This document shows positions 41,225 through 51,088 of a DNA stretch of 64,000 nt, in pieces. Origin of the DNA: Pseudomonas sp. Choline-02u-1 (GTDB taxonomy: Bacteria; Pseudomonadota; Gammaproteobacteria; Pseudomonadales; Pseudomonadaceae); the NCBI RefSeq assembly GCF_002836515.1, contig NZ_PJBC01000066.1, positions 1-64,000 on the forward strand, in the 5' to 3' direction. Made by a program: the position numbers and the translations under genes. Below the pieces are notes generated by a model, which saw only the letters and a list, made by a program, of their open reading frames with translations, was not told the origin of the DNA and searched no databases. Positions within the stretch are counted from its first letter, which is position 1; each line of letters starts with the position of its first letter.

Positions 41225-42166
41225 TTAACGGAACATCGCGCTGATCGATTCTTCATTGCTGATGCGGCGAACCGCTTCGGCAACAACCGGTGCGATATCC
41301 AGTTGGCGGATACGTGCACAGGCTTGTGCTGCAGCGGACAGCGGGATGGTGTTAGTGACCACCAGCTCGTCCAGCACGGAATTTTCGATATTCTCGATGG
41401 CCCGGCCCGACAGCACAGGGTGTGTGCAGTAGGCAAAGACCTTGGCTGCGCCATGCTCTTTCAGGGCCTTCGCCGCGTGGCACAGGGTGCCGGCGGTATC
41501 GACCATGTCATCGACGAGAATACAGGTACGCCCTTCGACATCACCGATGATATGCATCACTTCAGAGTGATTGGCTTTCTCACGGCGTTTGTCGATGATC
41601 CCGAGATCGACGCCCAGCGACTTGGCAACAGCCCGTGCACGCACGACGCCGCCAATGTCCGGGGACACAATCATCAGGTTTTCGAAGCGCTGATCTTCAA
41701 TGTCATCCACCAGAACCGGGGAGCCGTAGATGTTATCTACCGGAATATCGAAGAAGCCCTGAATCTGGTCAGCATGCAGATCAACCGTGAGAACACGGTC
41801 GATGCCGACTACGGTAAGCATGTCAGCGACGACTTTCGCGCTGATAGCCACACGTGCGGAACGCGGACGGCGATCCTGACGGGCATAACCAAAATAAGGA
41901 ATAACAGCAGTGATACGAGTAGCCGAGGAGCGGCGGAAGGCATCAGCCATCACTACCAGTTCCATCAGGTTATCGTTGGTCGGAGCGCAGGTCGGCTGAA
42001 TAATGAAGACGTCTTTACCGCGAACGTTTTCATTGATCTCGGCTGTGATTTCGCCGTCGGAAAACTTGCCGACAGAGATGTCACCGAGAGGGATATGCAG
42101 CTGACGTACGACACGCCGAGCCAGATCGGGGTTGGCATTCCCCGTAAAGACCATCATCTTGGACAC
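41225..42166 (-). CDS. prs: Ribose-phosphate pyrophosphokinase
   Basis: A 313-aa PRPP synthase: ribose 5-phosphate plus ATP gives PRPP and AMP, feeding nucleotide, His, Trp and NAD synthesis. Recognised blocks: FSDGEI, RQDRRPRSARVAISAK, the divalent metal and ribose-binding DLHADQIQGFF, and the PRPP loop ILVDDMVDTAGT. Starts at a GTG at 42166 giving MSKMMVFTG. It lies just downstream of tRNA-Gln, so tRNA and mRNA may share a transcript. Confidence 0.97.
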   Translation of the reverse strand: MSKMMVFTGNANPDLARRVVRQLHIPLGDISVGKFSDGEITAEINENVRGKDVFIIQPTCAPTNDNLMELVVMADAFRRSSATRITAVIPYFGYARQDRRPRSARVAISAKVVADMLTVVGIDRVLTVDLHADQIQGFFDIPVDNIYGSPVLVDDIEDQRFENLMIVSPDIGGVVRARAVAKSLGVDLGIIDKRREKANHSEVMHIIGDVEGRTCILVDDMVDTAGTLCHAAKALKEHGAAKVFAYCTHPVLSGRAIENIENSVLDELVVTNTIPLSAAAQACARIRQLDIAPVVAEAVRRISNEESISAMFR

Positions 42167-42211
42167 GCGCAGTACCTAGAGGCTGAGGGTAACCTGGATG
42201 AGTAGAGAAAA

Positions 42212-42286
42212 TGGCAGGGGCGGCTGGATTCGAACCAACGCATGGCAGGATCAAAACCTGCTGCCTTACCGCTTGGCGACGCCCCT
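42212..42286 (-). tRNA. tRNA-Gln (anticodon TTG)
   Basis: A 75-nt cloverleaf with encoded CCA. The acceptor stem AGGGGCG pairs with CGCCCCT, anticodon TTG lies at 42252-42254 (complement) and the T loop is GGTTCGAAT. It sits between ispE and prs, its usual pseudomonad place. Confidence 0.96.
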
Positions 42287-42323
42287 GTATCTGTTGCTTT
42301 CAAGTGCCGGGCACTTGATTCCT

Positions 42324-43175
42324 TTAGAGCAGACTTTGCAGCTTGCGATGCAACATCGAAACGTTGCTTCCTTTCGCTACAAACCCTGTAAGGGTCTCTG
42401 TCAGAAGGGCCGAGACTTTATCAGCTTCAGCTTTGCTTGGGAAGCCCCCAAACACACAACTTCCAGTTCCGGTGAGCTTTGCTTCGGTAAATTTACCTAA
42501 CAAATCCAATGCGTTACGTACCTCTGGATAACGCCTTGCTACCACCGGCAAGCAGTCATTTCGACTGTTTCCCTCGGGAACGGGGCGCACTTTAATGGGC
42601 GGTGTGTTACGTGTCAACAAAGGATCGGAAAAAATTTCTGCCGTACTAACAGCAACTTGCGGCACGAGCACCAGATACCAAGGTTCCTCGGGTTCGACCG
42701 GGGTCAGTTTTTCGCCGACGCCCTCGGCAAACGCCGCGTGGCCACGGACGAAAACCGGTACATCGGCACCCAGTGACAAGCCCAGTGCCGCCAGACGATC
42801 TTCATCCCAGCCCAGTTGCCACAAATGGTTGAGGCCGAGCAAGGTCGTCGCCGCGTTTGAGCTGCCGCCGCCGATGCCGCCGCCCATGGGCAGCACTTTG
42901 TCGATCCAGATGTCGATGCCGAGTGAGCTACCGGACTGTTGCTGCAACATCTTCGCCGCGCGCACGATCAGGTTGCTGTCATGGGGCACGCCGGCGAACT
43001 CCGTGTGCAGTTGGATCACGCCGTCATCGCGCACGGCGAAGGTGATTTCATCGCCGTAATCGAGGAACTGAAACAGCGTCTGCAATTCGTGATAGCCGTC
43101 TTCACGGCGACCGAGAATGTGCAGCATCAAGTTGAGTTTTGCTGGCGAGGGCAGGGTGAGGCGTGCAGCGGTCAT
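42324..43175 (-). CDS. ispE: 4-diphosphocytidyl-2-C-methyl-D-erythritol kinase
   Basis: A 283-aa GHMP kinase that phosphorylates CDP-methylerythritol in the MEP isoprenoid pathway. N-terminal PSPAKLNLMLHILGRREDGYH, ATP loop LPMGGGIGGGSSNAAT (about 94-109) and C-terminal LTGTGSCVFGGF are diagnostic. It starts 3 nt after the lolB stop and is followed by tRNA-Gln. Confidence 0.97.
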   Translation of the reverse strand: MTAARLTLPSPAKLNLMLHILGRREDGYHELQTLFQFLDYGDEITFAVRDDGVIQLHTEFAGVPHDSNLIVRAAKMLQQQSGSSLGIDIWIDKVLPMGGGIGGGSSNAATTLLGLNHLWQLGWDEDRLAALGLSLGADVPVFVRGHAAFAEGVGEKLTPVEPEEPWYLVLVPQVAVSTAEIFSDPLLTRNTPPIKVRPVPEGNSRNDCLPVVARRYPEVRNALDLLGKFTEAKLTGTGSCVFGGFPSKAEADKVSALLTETLTGFVAKGSNVSMLHRKLQSLL

Positions 43176-43178
43176 GCG

Positions 43179-43796
43179 TTATTGCCCCAACTTGCGCGGT
43201 TGCCAGGTTTTGATCACCAGCGTCACGTCGAAGTCGGTGCCGTGCAGCTTGATGCGCTCGGGCAGCCAATAACCATTCTGTTCGGTGTAGGCGGTGTATT
43301 CGACTTTCCAGCCGTCCTGCTCAAGGCTGGCCAGACGGCTGTCGGCGTCCAGGTTCAGGCGGCTTTTGCTTTCCGGAGCCGGCAGGCCACGAACCCACCA
43401 GGCCAGATTCGATACCGGCAATTTCCAGCCCAGCTGCTCTTCGAGCAAGGATTCAGGCGATTGCGATTCGTAGCGGCCCTGATTGGCAACTTCCAGCGAC
43501 ACCTTGCCCGGACGCCCGGTCAGGCGTGCCGCGCCACGACCCAGCGGGCCGGACAGGCGAATGTCGTAATAGTCCTGCCGCTGCAGCCAGAACAACGTGC
43601 CGCTGCCGGAATCCTTCGGTGCGCGGATGCCGATCTTGCCGTCGATCTGCCAACCATCGAGGCCGGTCAGTTGCTGTTTGTTTGCCGCCCACTGGGCCGG
43701 GCTGCCGTGGCCTTCAACTGATTCGCGAGTACCGAAACCCGAGCAGCCGGCGAGCAGGGCGATGAAGCTGAAAACGATAACGTGGCGCAAAAACAT
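43179..43796 (-). CDS. lolB: Outer-membrane lipoprotein LolB
   Basis: A 205-aa lipoprotein that receives lipoproteins from LolA and inserts them in the outer membrane. The signal peptide ends in the lipobox LLAGC (Cys18). The mature part has the LolB features WQIDGKIGIR, then GxLFWLQRQDYYDIRLSGPLG-like strands. It is between the TPR lipoprotein and ispE genes, with 3-nt gaps on both sides. Confidence 0.95.
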   Translation of the reverse strand: MFLRHVIVFSFIALLAGCSGFGTRESVEGHGSPAQWAANKQQLTGLDGWQIDGKIGIRAPKDSGSGTLFWLQRQDYYDIRLSGPLGRGAARLTGRPGKVSLEVANQGRYESQSPESLLEEQLGWKLPVSNLAWWVRGLPAPESKSRLNLDADSRLASLEQDGWKVEYTAYTEQNGYWLPERIKLHGTDFDVTLVIKTWQPRKLGQ

Positions 43797-43799
43797 GGG

Positions 43800-45524
43800 T
43801 TAAAGAGTCTCGGATCCGGTCAGGCGCTTGATGGTGCTGCGCAGAATGGTGCTGTCGGGCTGATCCTTGAGGAACTTGCCCCACACTTGTTTGGCTTCGC
43901 GTTGATTGCCCTTGGCCCACAGGACTTCGCCCAGGTGTGCGGCGACTTCGTGGTCAGGGAAGCGCTCGAGCGCCTGACGCAGATATTTCTCCGCGTCATC
44001 CAGATTGCCCAGGCGGTAGTTCACCCAGCCGAGGCTGTCGAGAACCGCCGGGTCTTCCGGATTGATCTGGTGCGCCTGCTCGATCAGCGTCTTCGCTTCA
44101 GCGTAACGGGTGGTGCGGTCGGACAAGGTGTAGCCCAGCGCATTCAGCGCCATGGCGTTGTCCGGGTCGCGCTTGATGATCAGACGCAGGTCTTTCTCCA
44201 TTTGCGCCAGGTCATTGCGTTTTTCCGCGAGCATGGCGCGGGTGTAAAGCAGATTGAGATCGTCCGGGTATTTCTGCAGCGCTTGTTGCAGAACCTTCCA
44301 GGCCTTGTCGTCCTGTTTGTTGGCCGACAGGCTTTCCGATTCGATCAGATACAACTGGATCGCGTAATCCGGTTGCTCGTCACGCTCGGCGGCCAGCTTG
44401 CTCTGCGCTTCGGCGGTCTTGCCGTTGCTCATCAGGATATCGGCCTGACGCAACTGTGCCGGCAGATAGTCATTGCCCGGGCCAACCTGGGCGTATTCGA
44501 TGAGCGCGCCTTGTGGATCGTTGCGCTCTTCGGCAATCCGGCCGAGGTTCAGATGCGCCGAATCGACATGGCTTTCGCGAGCGATCAGGTCTTCCAGATA
44601 ACCCTTGGCTTCATCCCACGCCTTGGCTTCCAGGCACACCAACGCCAGCGAGTAACGCAGTTCGTCGTCTTCCGGGTATTGCTGAACGAGGGTGGAGAAT
44701 TCGACCTTGGCATCGTCCATGCGGTCCTGTTCGACCAGCATGCGCGCATAGGTCAAGCGCAGGCGTTTGTCTTCCGGATACTTCCTGATGCTTTTTTGCA
44801 GCAGCGGCAGTGCTTCGTCGCCACGGTTGAGCAGCTGAAGCAGGCGTGCGCGCAGCAAAATCGGTGCGATCTCGCCGTCTTCCGGGGGATTGTCTTCGAG
44901 CAGAGTCAGCGCACCCTGATTGTCGCCGTCCTGCTGCAACAGCAGGGCCTTGCCGAAAATCAGCTGATTGTTGTTCGGATGACGCTGCAGCAAACGGTCG
45001 AAACTTTTCATCAGACCGTTGCGGGTTTCCTGATCGGTGTCGGCGGCCGACAGCGCGAGGAAATCGAAATGAGTGTCGCCCTTGCCCTGCAGGACCTTTT
45101 CCATGTAGACCATGGAGTCGTCGTAGCGCCCGGCGCGGGCCAGCTGCACGGCAGCGGCGCGTTGCGCTTCGAGATCGTCCGGGGCATTGCGCGCCCAGAT
45201 CAGCGCGGTGTCGAGGGCCGGTTGATCGGCGCCCAGATATTCGGCGATGCGGAAAGCCCGCTCGGAGACGCCCGGATCCTGGGTGTTGATGGCCTGGGTC
45301 ACGTAATTGTCCAGGGCAATGTCGAAACGATTGCGCTGGCCGGCGAGTTCGGCGCTCAGCAGGCTGAACACGGTTTCCTCGCTGAACGAGCCGTAAACCT
45401 TGGGCTTTTCAGGTGCGGGCGTGGTGTCTTCGACCGGTGGGGTGCCGTCCGGCGCAACGGGCGCCATGGCCTGGCAGCCGCTGAGGAAGACAAAAGCGAG
45501 GAGCAACGCGGAAGATCTATTCAT
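43800..45524 (-). CDS. TPR-repeat lipoprotein
   Basis: A 574-aa protein with a lipoprotein signal (MNRSSALLLAFVFLSGC) and tandem tetratricopeptide repeats from about residue 60 to the end. The clearest repeats carry A-x-x-Y-P/G-x-x motifs (for example ALEYAQVGPG, NALGYTLSDR, DSLGWVNYRLG). It is probably a periplasmic scaffold at the outer membrane. It leads the lolB-ispE-prs series in pseudomonads (PA4667 position); exact partners are not known to me. Confidence 0.9.
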   Translation of the reverse strand: MNRSSALLLAFVFLSGCQAMAPVAPDGTPPVEDTTPAPEKPKVYGSFSEETVFSLLSAELAGQRNRFDIALDNYVTQAINTQDPGVSERAFRIAEYLGADQPALDTALIWARNAPDDLEAQRAAAVQLARAGRYDDSMVYMEKVLQGKGDTHFDFLALSAADTDQETRNGLMKSFDRLLQRHPNNNQLIFGKALLLQQDGDNQGALTLLEDNPPEDGEIAPILLRARLLQLLNRGDEALPLLQKSIRKYPEDKRLRLTYARMLVEQDRMDDAKVEFSTLVQQYPEDDELRYSLALVCLEAKAWDEAKGYLEDLIARESHVDSAHLNLGRIAEERNDPQGALIEYAQVGPGNDYLPAQLRQADILMSNGKTAEAQSKLAAERDEQPDYAIQLYLIESESLSANKQDDKAWKVLQQALQKYPDDLNLLYTRAMLAEKRNDLAQMEKDLRLIIKRDPDNAMALNALGYTLSDRTTRYAEAKTLIEQAHQINPEDPAVLDSLGWVNYRLGNLDDAEKYLRQALERFPDHEVAAHLGEVLWAKGNQREAKQVWGKFLKDQPDSTILRSTIKRLTGSETL

Positions 45525-45706
45525 ATAGGAAGAGGACGACTAACCTGCGGTCGGATCATCATGACACAAGCCTTCGGCCAAACATAACCGAGACTCAATT
45601 GTGGCCATTATAGGGGCTGACGATTGGGACAATAGTCAGCGGTAGTTGTTCTGAATCTTTCGAAGTAGGACAATTGCCGGCTTCACGTCACCACCAGCGA
45701 CCTTGA

Positions 45707-46993
45707 ATGGCCTTCCTTGCACTCGGTATTAACCACAAGACTGCTTCAGTAGACGTCCGCGAGCGCGTGGCCTTTACCCCTGAGCAGCTGGTGGAGGCCT
45801 TGCAGCAGCTCTGCCGACTGACTGACAGCCGCGAAGCCGCGATCCTCTCCACCTGCAATCGCAGTGAGCTTTATATAGAACAGGATCAGCTCTCGGCCGA
45901 TGTCGTGCTGCGCTGGCTGGCCGATTATCACCATCTGAGCCTGGACGAGCTGCGCGCCAGTGCCTATGTGCACGAAGACGATGCGGCCGTTCGTCACATG
46001 ATGCGTGTGGCCTCCGGGCTCGACTCGCTGGTGCTGGGCGAGCCGCAGATTCTCGGCCAGATGAAATCAGCCTACGCCGTGGCCCGCGAGGCCGGCACCA
46101 TCGGCCCGCTGCTGGGGCGGCTGTTTCAGGCGACTTTCAATGCCGCCAAGCAGGTGCGCACCGATACTGCGATTGGCGAGAACCCGGTGTCGGTGGCGTT
46201 CGCTGCGGTGAGCCTGGCCAAGCAGATATTCAGCGACCTGCAACGCAGCCAGGCGCTGCTGATCGGTGCTGGCGAGACCATCACTCTGGTCGCGCGCCAT
46301 TTGCACGAGTTGGGAGTCAAGCGCATCGTCGTCGCCAACCGTACGCTGGAGCGCGCCAGCCAGTTGGCCGAGCAGTTCGGGGCCCATGCCGTGCTGCTCT
46401 CGGACATTCCGGCGGAGCTGGTGCGCAGCGATATCGTCATCAGTTCGACCGCCAGCCAGTTGCCGATCCTCGGCAAGGGCGCGGTGGAAAGTGCGCTGAA
46501 GCTGCGCAAGCACAAGCCGATCTTCATGGTCGACATCGCTGTACCGCGGGATATCGAACCGGAAGTCGGCGAACTCGACGACGTTTACCTGTATAGCGTC
46601 GACGATCTACACGAAGTGGTCGCCGAGAACCTCAAGAGCCGCCAGGGCGCTGCGCAAGCGGCGGAAGAAATGGTCTCGGTCGGCGCCGACGATTTCATGG
46701 TGCGCCTGCGCGAACTGGCGGCGGTGGATGTGCTCAAGGCCTATCGTCAACAGAGCGAACGTTTGCGTGACGAGGAATTGCAGAAGGCCCTGCGGCTGCT
46801 GGCCAACGGCGGCAACGCCGAAGACGTGCTCGGGCAATTGGCCCGGGGCCTGACCAACAAACTCTTGCATGCGCCCAGCGTGCAGTTGAAAAAGCTGTCT
46901 GCCGAAGGCCGCCTCGATGCGCTGGCCATGGCCCAGGAACTCTTTGCCCTTGAGGGCTCACCGGATAGTTTTTCGGATAAAAAACCGCAATGA
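45707..46993 (+). CDS. hemA: Glutamyl-tRNA reductase
   Basis: A 428-aa enzyme that reduces glutamyl-tRNA to glutamate-1-semialdehyde, the first step of haem synthesis in the C5 pathway. N-terminal MAFLALGINHKTASVDVRER, catalytic Cys50 in STCNRSE, the NADPH loop LLIGAGETITLVARHL (about 184-199) and the C-terminal dimerisation helix are present. It diverges from the TPR gene and overlaps prfA by 4 nt, the classic hemA-prfA-prmC order. Confidence 0.97.
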   Translation: MAFLALGINHKTASVDVRERVAFTPEQLVEALQQLCRLTDSREAAILSTCNRSELYIEQDQLSADVVLRWLADYHHLSLDELRASAYVHEDDAAVRHMMRVASGLDSLVLGEPQILGQMKSAYAVAREAGTIGPLLGRLFQATFNAAKQVRTDTAIGENPVSVAFAAVSLAKQIFSDLQRSQALLIGAGETITLVARHLHELGVKRIVVANRTLERASQLAEQFGAHAVLLSDIPAELVRSDIVISSTASQLPILGKGAVESALKLRKHKPIFMVDIAVPRDIEPEVGELDDVYLYSVDDLHEVVAENLKSRQGAAQAAEEMVSVGADDFMVRLRELAAVDVLKAYRQQSERLRDEELQKALRLLANGGNAEDVLGQLARGLTNKLLHAPSVQLKKLSAEGRLDALAMAQELFALEGSPDSFSDKKPQ

Positions 46994-48072
46994 AAGCGTC
47001 ACTGCTCAACAAGCTGGACATTCTCCAGGACCGTTTCGAGGAACTGACCGCGCTGCTCGGCGACGGCGAGGTCATTGCCGATCAGGCCAAATTCCGCGCT
47101 TATTCCAAGGAATACGCCGAGCTCGAGCCGGTAGTGGCCGCCTATAAAAAACTGCTCGGCGTACAAAGCGATCTTGAAGGCGCGCAGGCGCTGCTCAAGG
47201 ACAACGACCCGGACATGCGCGAAATGGCCGTGGAAGAAGTCCGCGAAGCCAAGGAGTTGCTGAGTACTCTGGAATCCGACCTGCAGCGCATGCTGCTGCC
47301 CAAGGATCCGAACGACGGGCGCAACGTCTTCCTCGAAATCCGCGCCGGCACCGGTGGCGACGAGGCGGCGATCTTCTCCGGCGATCTGTTTCGCATGTAC
47401 TCGCGTTACGCCGAGCGGCGTGGCTGGCGCGTCGAAATCCTCTCGGAAAACGAAGGCGAACACGGTGGCTATAAAGAAGTCATCGCCCGCATCGAAGGCG
47501 ACAACGTTTACGGCAAGCTGAAATTCGAGTCCGGTGCACACCGCGTCCAGCGTGTACCCGCCACCGAATCCCAAGGCCGGATCCACACGTCGGCCTGCAC
47601 CGTGGCGGTGTTGCCCGAGCCGGACGAGCGCGAAGCCATCGAGATCAACCCGGCGGATTTGCGTGTCGACACTTACCGTTCCTCCGGGGCCGGTGGTCAG
47701 CACGTCAACACCACCGACTCGGCGATCCGCATCACCCACATACCGACCGGCACCGTCGTCGAGTGTCAGGAAGAGCGTTCCCAGCACAAGAACCGCGCCC
47801 GGGCGATGGCGTGGCTGTCGGCCAAGCTCAACGATCAGCAGAACGCAGCGGCGGCCAACGCGATTGCCAGTGAGCGTAAATTGCTGGTCGGTTCCGGCGA
47901 TCGCTCCGAGCGCATCCGCACCTACAACTACGCTCAGGGCCGGGTCACCGACCATCGCGTCAACCTGACGCTGTATTCGCTTGACGAAATTCTTGCCGGT
48001 GGCGTCGACGCCGTGATCGAGCCTTTGCTGGCCGAGTACCAGGCTGACCAACTCGCAGCGATAGGTGAATAA
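46990..48072 (+). CDS. prfA: Peptide chain release factor 1
   Basis: A 360-aa RF1 that recognises UAA and UAG. The GGQ loop is at about 235-237 (SSGAGGQHVN). The stop-codon-reading region around 185-195 has PATESQGRIHTS, where RF1 carries the PxT motif (here PAT). It overlaps hemA and directly precedes prmC, the methyltransferase that modifies its GGQ glutamine. Confidence 0.97.
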   Translation: MKASLLNKLDILQDRFEELTALLGDGEVIADQAKFRAYSKEYAELEPVVAAYKKLLGVQSDLEGAQALLKDNDPDMREMAVEEVREAKELLSTLESDLQRMLLPKDPNDGRNVFLEIRAGTGGDEAAIFSGDLFRMYSRYAERRGWRVEILSENEGEHGGYKEVIARIEGDNVYGKLKFESGAHRVQRVPATESQGRIHTSACTVAVLPEPDEREAIEINPADLRVDTYRSSGAGGQHVNTTDSAIRITHIPTGTVVECQEERSQHKNRARAMAWLSAKLNDQQNAAAANAIASERKLLVGSGDRSERIRTYNYAQGRVTDHRVNLTLYSLDEILAGGVDAVIEPLLAEYQADQLAAIGE

Positions 48073-48903
48073 ATGACCATCATCGCCAGCCTGCTGCGCG
48101 CCGCCGAACTGCCGGATTCGCCGACAGCGCGTCTGGACGCCGAATTGCTTCTCGCTGCGGCGCTGGGCAAATCGCGCAGTTTTTTGCACACCTGGCCCGA
48201 GCGCATCGTCCCGAGCGAAGCCGCGCTGACCTTTGCCGAGTATTTGCAACGGCGACGTAGCGGTGAACCGGTGGCTTATATTCTCGGCCAGCAGGGCTTC
48301 TGGAAACTCGATCTGGAAGTCGCGCCACACACGCTGATCCCGCGGCCCGACACCGAATTGCTGGTGGAAGCAGCGCTGGAACTGCTGCCGGCCACCCCGG
48401 CCAGGGTTCTCGATCTGGGGACCGGCAGCGGCGCGATTGCTCTGGCCCTGGCCAGCGAACGCCCGGCGTGGAAAGTCACCGCCGTGGATCGTGTCCTCGA
48501 AGCCGTGGCCCTGGCCGAACGCAATCGCCAGCGTCTGCACCTGAACAACGCCGTTGTGCTGAGCAGCCATTGGTTCAGCGCTCTTGAAGGCCAGCGCTTC
48601 CATCTGATCATCAGCAACCCGCCGTACATTGCCGCCGCCGATCCGCATCTGGTCGAGGGCGATGTGCGTTTCGAGCCGGCCAGTGCTTTGGTTGCCGGTG
48701 AAGACGGCCTCGATGATCTGCGTCTGATTGTTACGCAAGCTCCGGGTCATCTGGAGGCTGGTGGCTGGCTGATGCTCGAACATGGCTATGATCAGGCCGA
48801 AGCCGTGCGTGATCTGCTGCTCACCCATGGCTTTGAAGAGGTCCACAGCCGCACCGATCTGGGCGGCCATCAACGCATCAGTCTGGGGCGCCTGCCGTGC
48901 TGA
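48073..48903 (+). CDS. prmC: Release factor glutamine methyltransferase PrmC
   Basis: A 276-aa SAM-dependent methyltransferase that methylates the GGQ glutamine of release factors. SAM site VLDLGTGSGAIALALA (about 113-128) and catalytic NPPYI (about 183-187). Its ATG follows the prfA stop with no gap, and its end overlaps the moeB-like gene. Confidence 0.97.
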   Translation: MTIIASLLRAAELPDSPTARLDAELLLAAALGKSRSFLHTWPERIVPSEAALTFAEYLQRRRSGEPVAYILGQQGFWKLDLEVAPHTLIPRPDTELLVEAALELLPATPARVLDLGTGSGAIALALASERPAWKVTAVDRVLEAVALAERNRQRLHLNNAVVLSSHWFSALEGQRFHLIISNPPYIAAADPHLVEGDVRFEPASALVAGEDGLDDLRLIVTQAPGHLEAGGWLMLEHGYDQAEAVRDLLLTHGFEEVHSRTDLGGHQRISLGRLPC

Positions 48904-49652
48904 ATGATCAGGAATTGCTGCGCTACAGCCGGCAGATTCTGCTGCAACACATCGACATCGACGGGCAGCTGAAGCTCAAGGCCAGCCGTGTGCTGATCGT
49001 CGGCCTCGGCGGGCTCGGCGCGCCGGTGGCGTTGTATCTGGCGGCGGCGGGTGTCGGCGAATTGCATCTGGCGGATTTCGACACGGTCGATCTGACCAAC
49101 CTGCAACGGCAGATCATTCACGACACCGACAGTGTCGGCATGTCCAAGGTCGACTCGGCGCTCAAGCGCCTGGGCGCGATCAATCCCGAGATTCAACTGG
49201 TCGCCCATCGCCAGGCGCTGGACGAGGGTTCCCTCGCCGCAGCGGTGGCGGCGGTGGATCTGGTGCTCGATTGTTCGGACAACTTTTCCACGCGCGAGGC
49301 GGTAAACGCCGCTTGTGTTGCCGCGTGCAAGCCACTGGTCAGTGGCGCGGCGATTCGTCTGGAAGGGCAGTTGTCGGTGTTCGATCCACGGCGTGCCGAA
49401 AGCCCTTGCTACCACTGCCTGTACGGACACGGCAGCGAAGCCGAACTGACCTGCAGCGAGGCTGGCGTGGTCGGGCCGCTGGTCGGGCTGGTCGGCAGCC
49501 TGCAGGCACTGGAGGCTCTGAAAGTGCTGGTCGGCTTTGGCGAACCGCTGGTGGGGCGTCTATTGCTGATCGATGCCTTGAGTTCGCGCTTCCGTGAGTT
49601 GCGGGTCAAGCGCGATCCGGGCTGCAGCGTGTGTGGCGCGCGCCATGCGTGA
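48897..49652 (+). CDS. moeB: MoeB/ThiF-family adenylyltransferase
   Basis: A 251-aa E1-like enzyme that adenylates the C-terminus of a ubiquitin-like sulfur carrier (MoaD in molybdopterin synthesis). Nucleotide loop GLGGLGAPVALYLAAAGVG (about 35-53), the DLTNLQRQ block, and zinc-binding CYHC plus CSVC pairs are present. Start at a GTG at 48897 overlapping prmC. It is the last but one gene in the hemA operon; murI overlaps its end. Confidence 0.92.
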   Translation: MLNDQELLRYSRQILLQHIDIDGQLKLKASRVLIVGLGGLGAPVALYLAAAGVGELHLADFDTVDLTNLQRQIIHDTDSVGMSKVDSALKRLGAINPEIQLVAHRQALDEGSLAAAVAAVDLVLDCSDNFSTREAVNAACVAACKPLVSGAAIRLEGQLSVFDPRRAESPCYHCLYGHGSEAELTCSEAGVVGPLVGLVGSLQALEALKVLVGFGEPLVGRLLLIDALSSRFRELRVKRDPGCSVCGARHA

Positions 49653-50436
49653 AGCGCCGATTGGCGTGTTCGATTCCGGGGTCGGCGGCTTGTCGGTTCT
49701 CGCTGAAATTCAGCATTTGTTGCCCCACGAATCGCTGCTCTACGTCGCCGATTGCGGGCACATTCCTTACGGCGAGAAAACCCCGGAATTCATCCGCCAG
49801 CGTTGCAGCGTGATGGCCGGGTTTTTTCGTGAGCAGGGTGCCAAGGCTTTGGTGCTGGCGTGTAATACCGCGACCGTGGCTGGTGTGGCCGATCTGCGTC
49901 GCGACTATCCCGACTGGCCGATTGTCGGCATGGAACCGGCGGTCAAACCGGCCGCAGCAGCCACCCGAAGTGGCGTTGTCGGCGTGCTTGCAACGACGGG
50001 CACGTTGCAGAGCGCAAAGTTTGCCGCGTTGCTGGATCGTTTTGCCGCAGACGTAAAAGTCATTACCCAGCCCTGCCCGGGACTGGTCGAGCTGATTGAA
50101 AGTGGCGACCTGCACAGCCCCGAGCTGCGGACTTTATTGCAGGGTTACGTCACGCCTATACTGGCTCACGGCTGCGATACGATCATCCTGGGTTGCACAC
50201 ATTATCCTTTCCTCAAGCCGCTTCTAAGATCGATGATCGCCGATGATGTCAGCCTGATCGATACCGGAGCCGCCGTGGCCCGGCAGCTGCATCGGCTGCT
50301 CGCCGAACGTGATCTGCTGGCGCAAGGTATGAACCTGCCCGTGAAGTTCTGGACCAGCGGCGATCCGCAATCGCTCAGAAAAATCCTACCCTTGCTGGGC
50401 CAGATTCCGTCGAATGTGCAAAACTTCGACTTGTAA
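49645..50436 (+). CDS. murI: Glutamate racemase
   Basis: A 263-aa enzyme that makes D-glutamate for peptidoglycan. Substrate loop FDSGVGGLSV (about 8-17), YVADCGHIPYGEK, and the two catalytic Cys residues in LACNTAT and LGCTHYP. The ATG at 49645 overlaps the moeB stop; a longer reading in this frame duplicates moeB sequence and is not real. Confidence 0.96.
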   Translation: MREAPIGVFDSGVGGLSVLAEIQHLLPHESLLYVADCGHIPYGEKTPEFIRQRCSVMAGFFREQGAKALVLACNTATVAGVADLRRDYPDWPIVGMEPAVKPAAAATRSGVVGVLATTGTLQSAKFAALLDRFAADVKVITQPCPGLVELIESGDLHSPELRTLLQGYVTPILAHGCDTIILGCTHYPFLKPLLRSMIADDVSLIDTGAAVARQLHRLLAERDLLAQGMNLPVKFWTSGDPQSLRKILPLLGQIPSNVQNFDL

Positions 50437-50546
50437 AAAAAATGTGAAATAACTCGAAATAAGCTGAACTTCTGACCAAGCGCAGATTTCTATAGCGACA
50501 GCAGCACTAAAAACCAAACGATCGTTCCGGAAAAGGAAGTTTCAAA

Positions 50547-51065
50547 GTGAAGCGACTATTCTGCTTGGCCGCGATTGCGGCCGCACTAATGGGGCAAAGC
50601 ATTTCTGCACAAGCCGCTGGCGTTGAATTCGCTGTCGGCGGTACCAGCGATTCGACTATGACGTATCGCTTGGGCATGAATTTCGACTGGGACAAGAGCT
50701 GGCTGCAGAGTGACGTGGGTCGCCTGACCGGCTACTGGAGCGGTGCCTACACGTATTGGGAAGGTGACAAGACTTCCAGCAACAACAGCGTGTCGTTCTC
50801 GCCTGTATTTGTTTACGAGTTTGCCGGCCAGTCGGTCAAACCGTACATTGAAGCGGGTATCGGCGCGGCGTTTTTCTCCAACACCGAATACGAAAGCAAC
50901 AAGCTGGGCGGCTCCTTCCAGTTCGAAGACCGCATCGGTTTCGGCCTGCGCTTCAACGGCGGCCACGAAGTCGGCATCCGCGCCACGCACTATTCCAACG
51001 CCGGCCTGTCCAGCGACAACGACGGTGTAGAAAGCTACGCGCTGCATTACACAATGCCGCTGTAA
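50547..51065 (+). CDS. pagL: Lipid A 3-O-deacylase PagL
   Basis: A 172-aa outer-membrane beta-barrel that removes the 3-O-acyl chain from lipid A. Signal peptide of about 24 residues ending SAQA, then amphipathic strands and the C-terminal catalytic HYSNAG motif (His-x-Ser of the PagL family) near residue 147, with a Glu-containing last strand (VESYALHY). A good AGGAAG site lies upstream. It sits after murI as in P. aeruginosa (PA4661 place). Confidence 0.93.
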   Translation: MKRLFCLAAIAAALMGQSISAQAAGVEFAVGGTSDSTMTYRLGMNFDWDKSWLQSDVGRLTGYWSGAYTYWEGDKTSSNNSVSFSPVFVYEFAGQSVKPYIEAGIGAAFFSNTEYESNKLGGSFQFEDRIGFGLRFNGGHEVGIRATHYSNAGLSSDNDGVESYALHYTMPL

Positions 51066-51088
51066 TCAGTCGCTACGCGCAATCCCAT

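Noticed and set aside
43782..48873. Long open frames antisense to the TPR, prfA and prmC genes
   Set aside because: They are complements of well-identified genes and have shadow-like composition.
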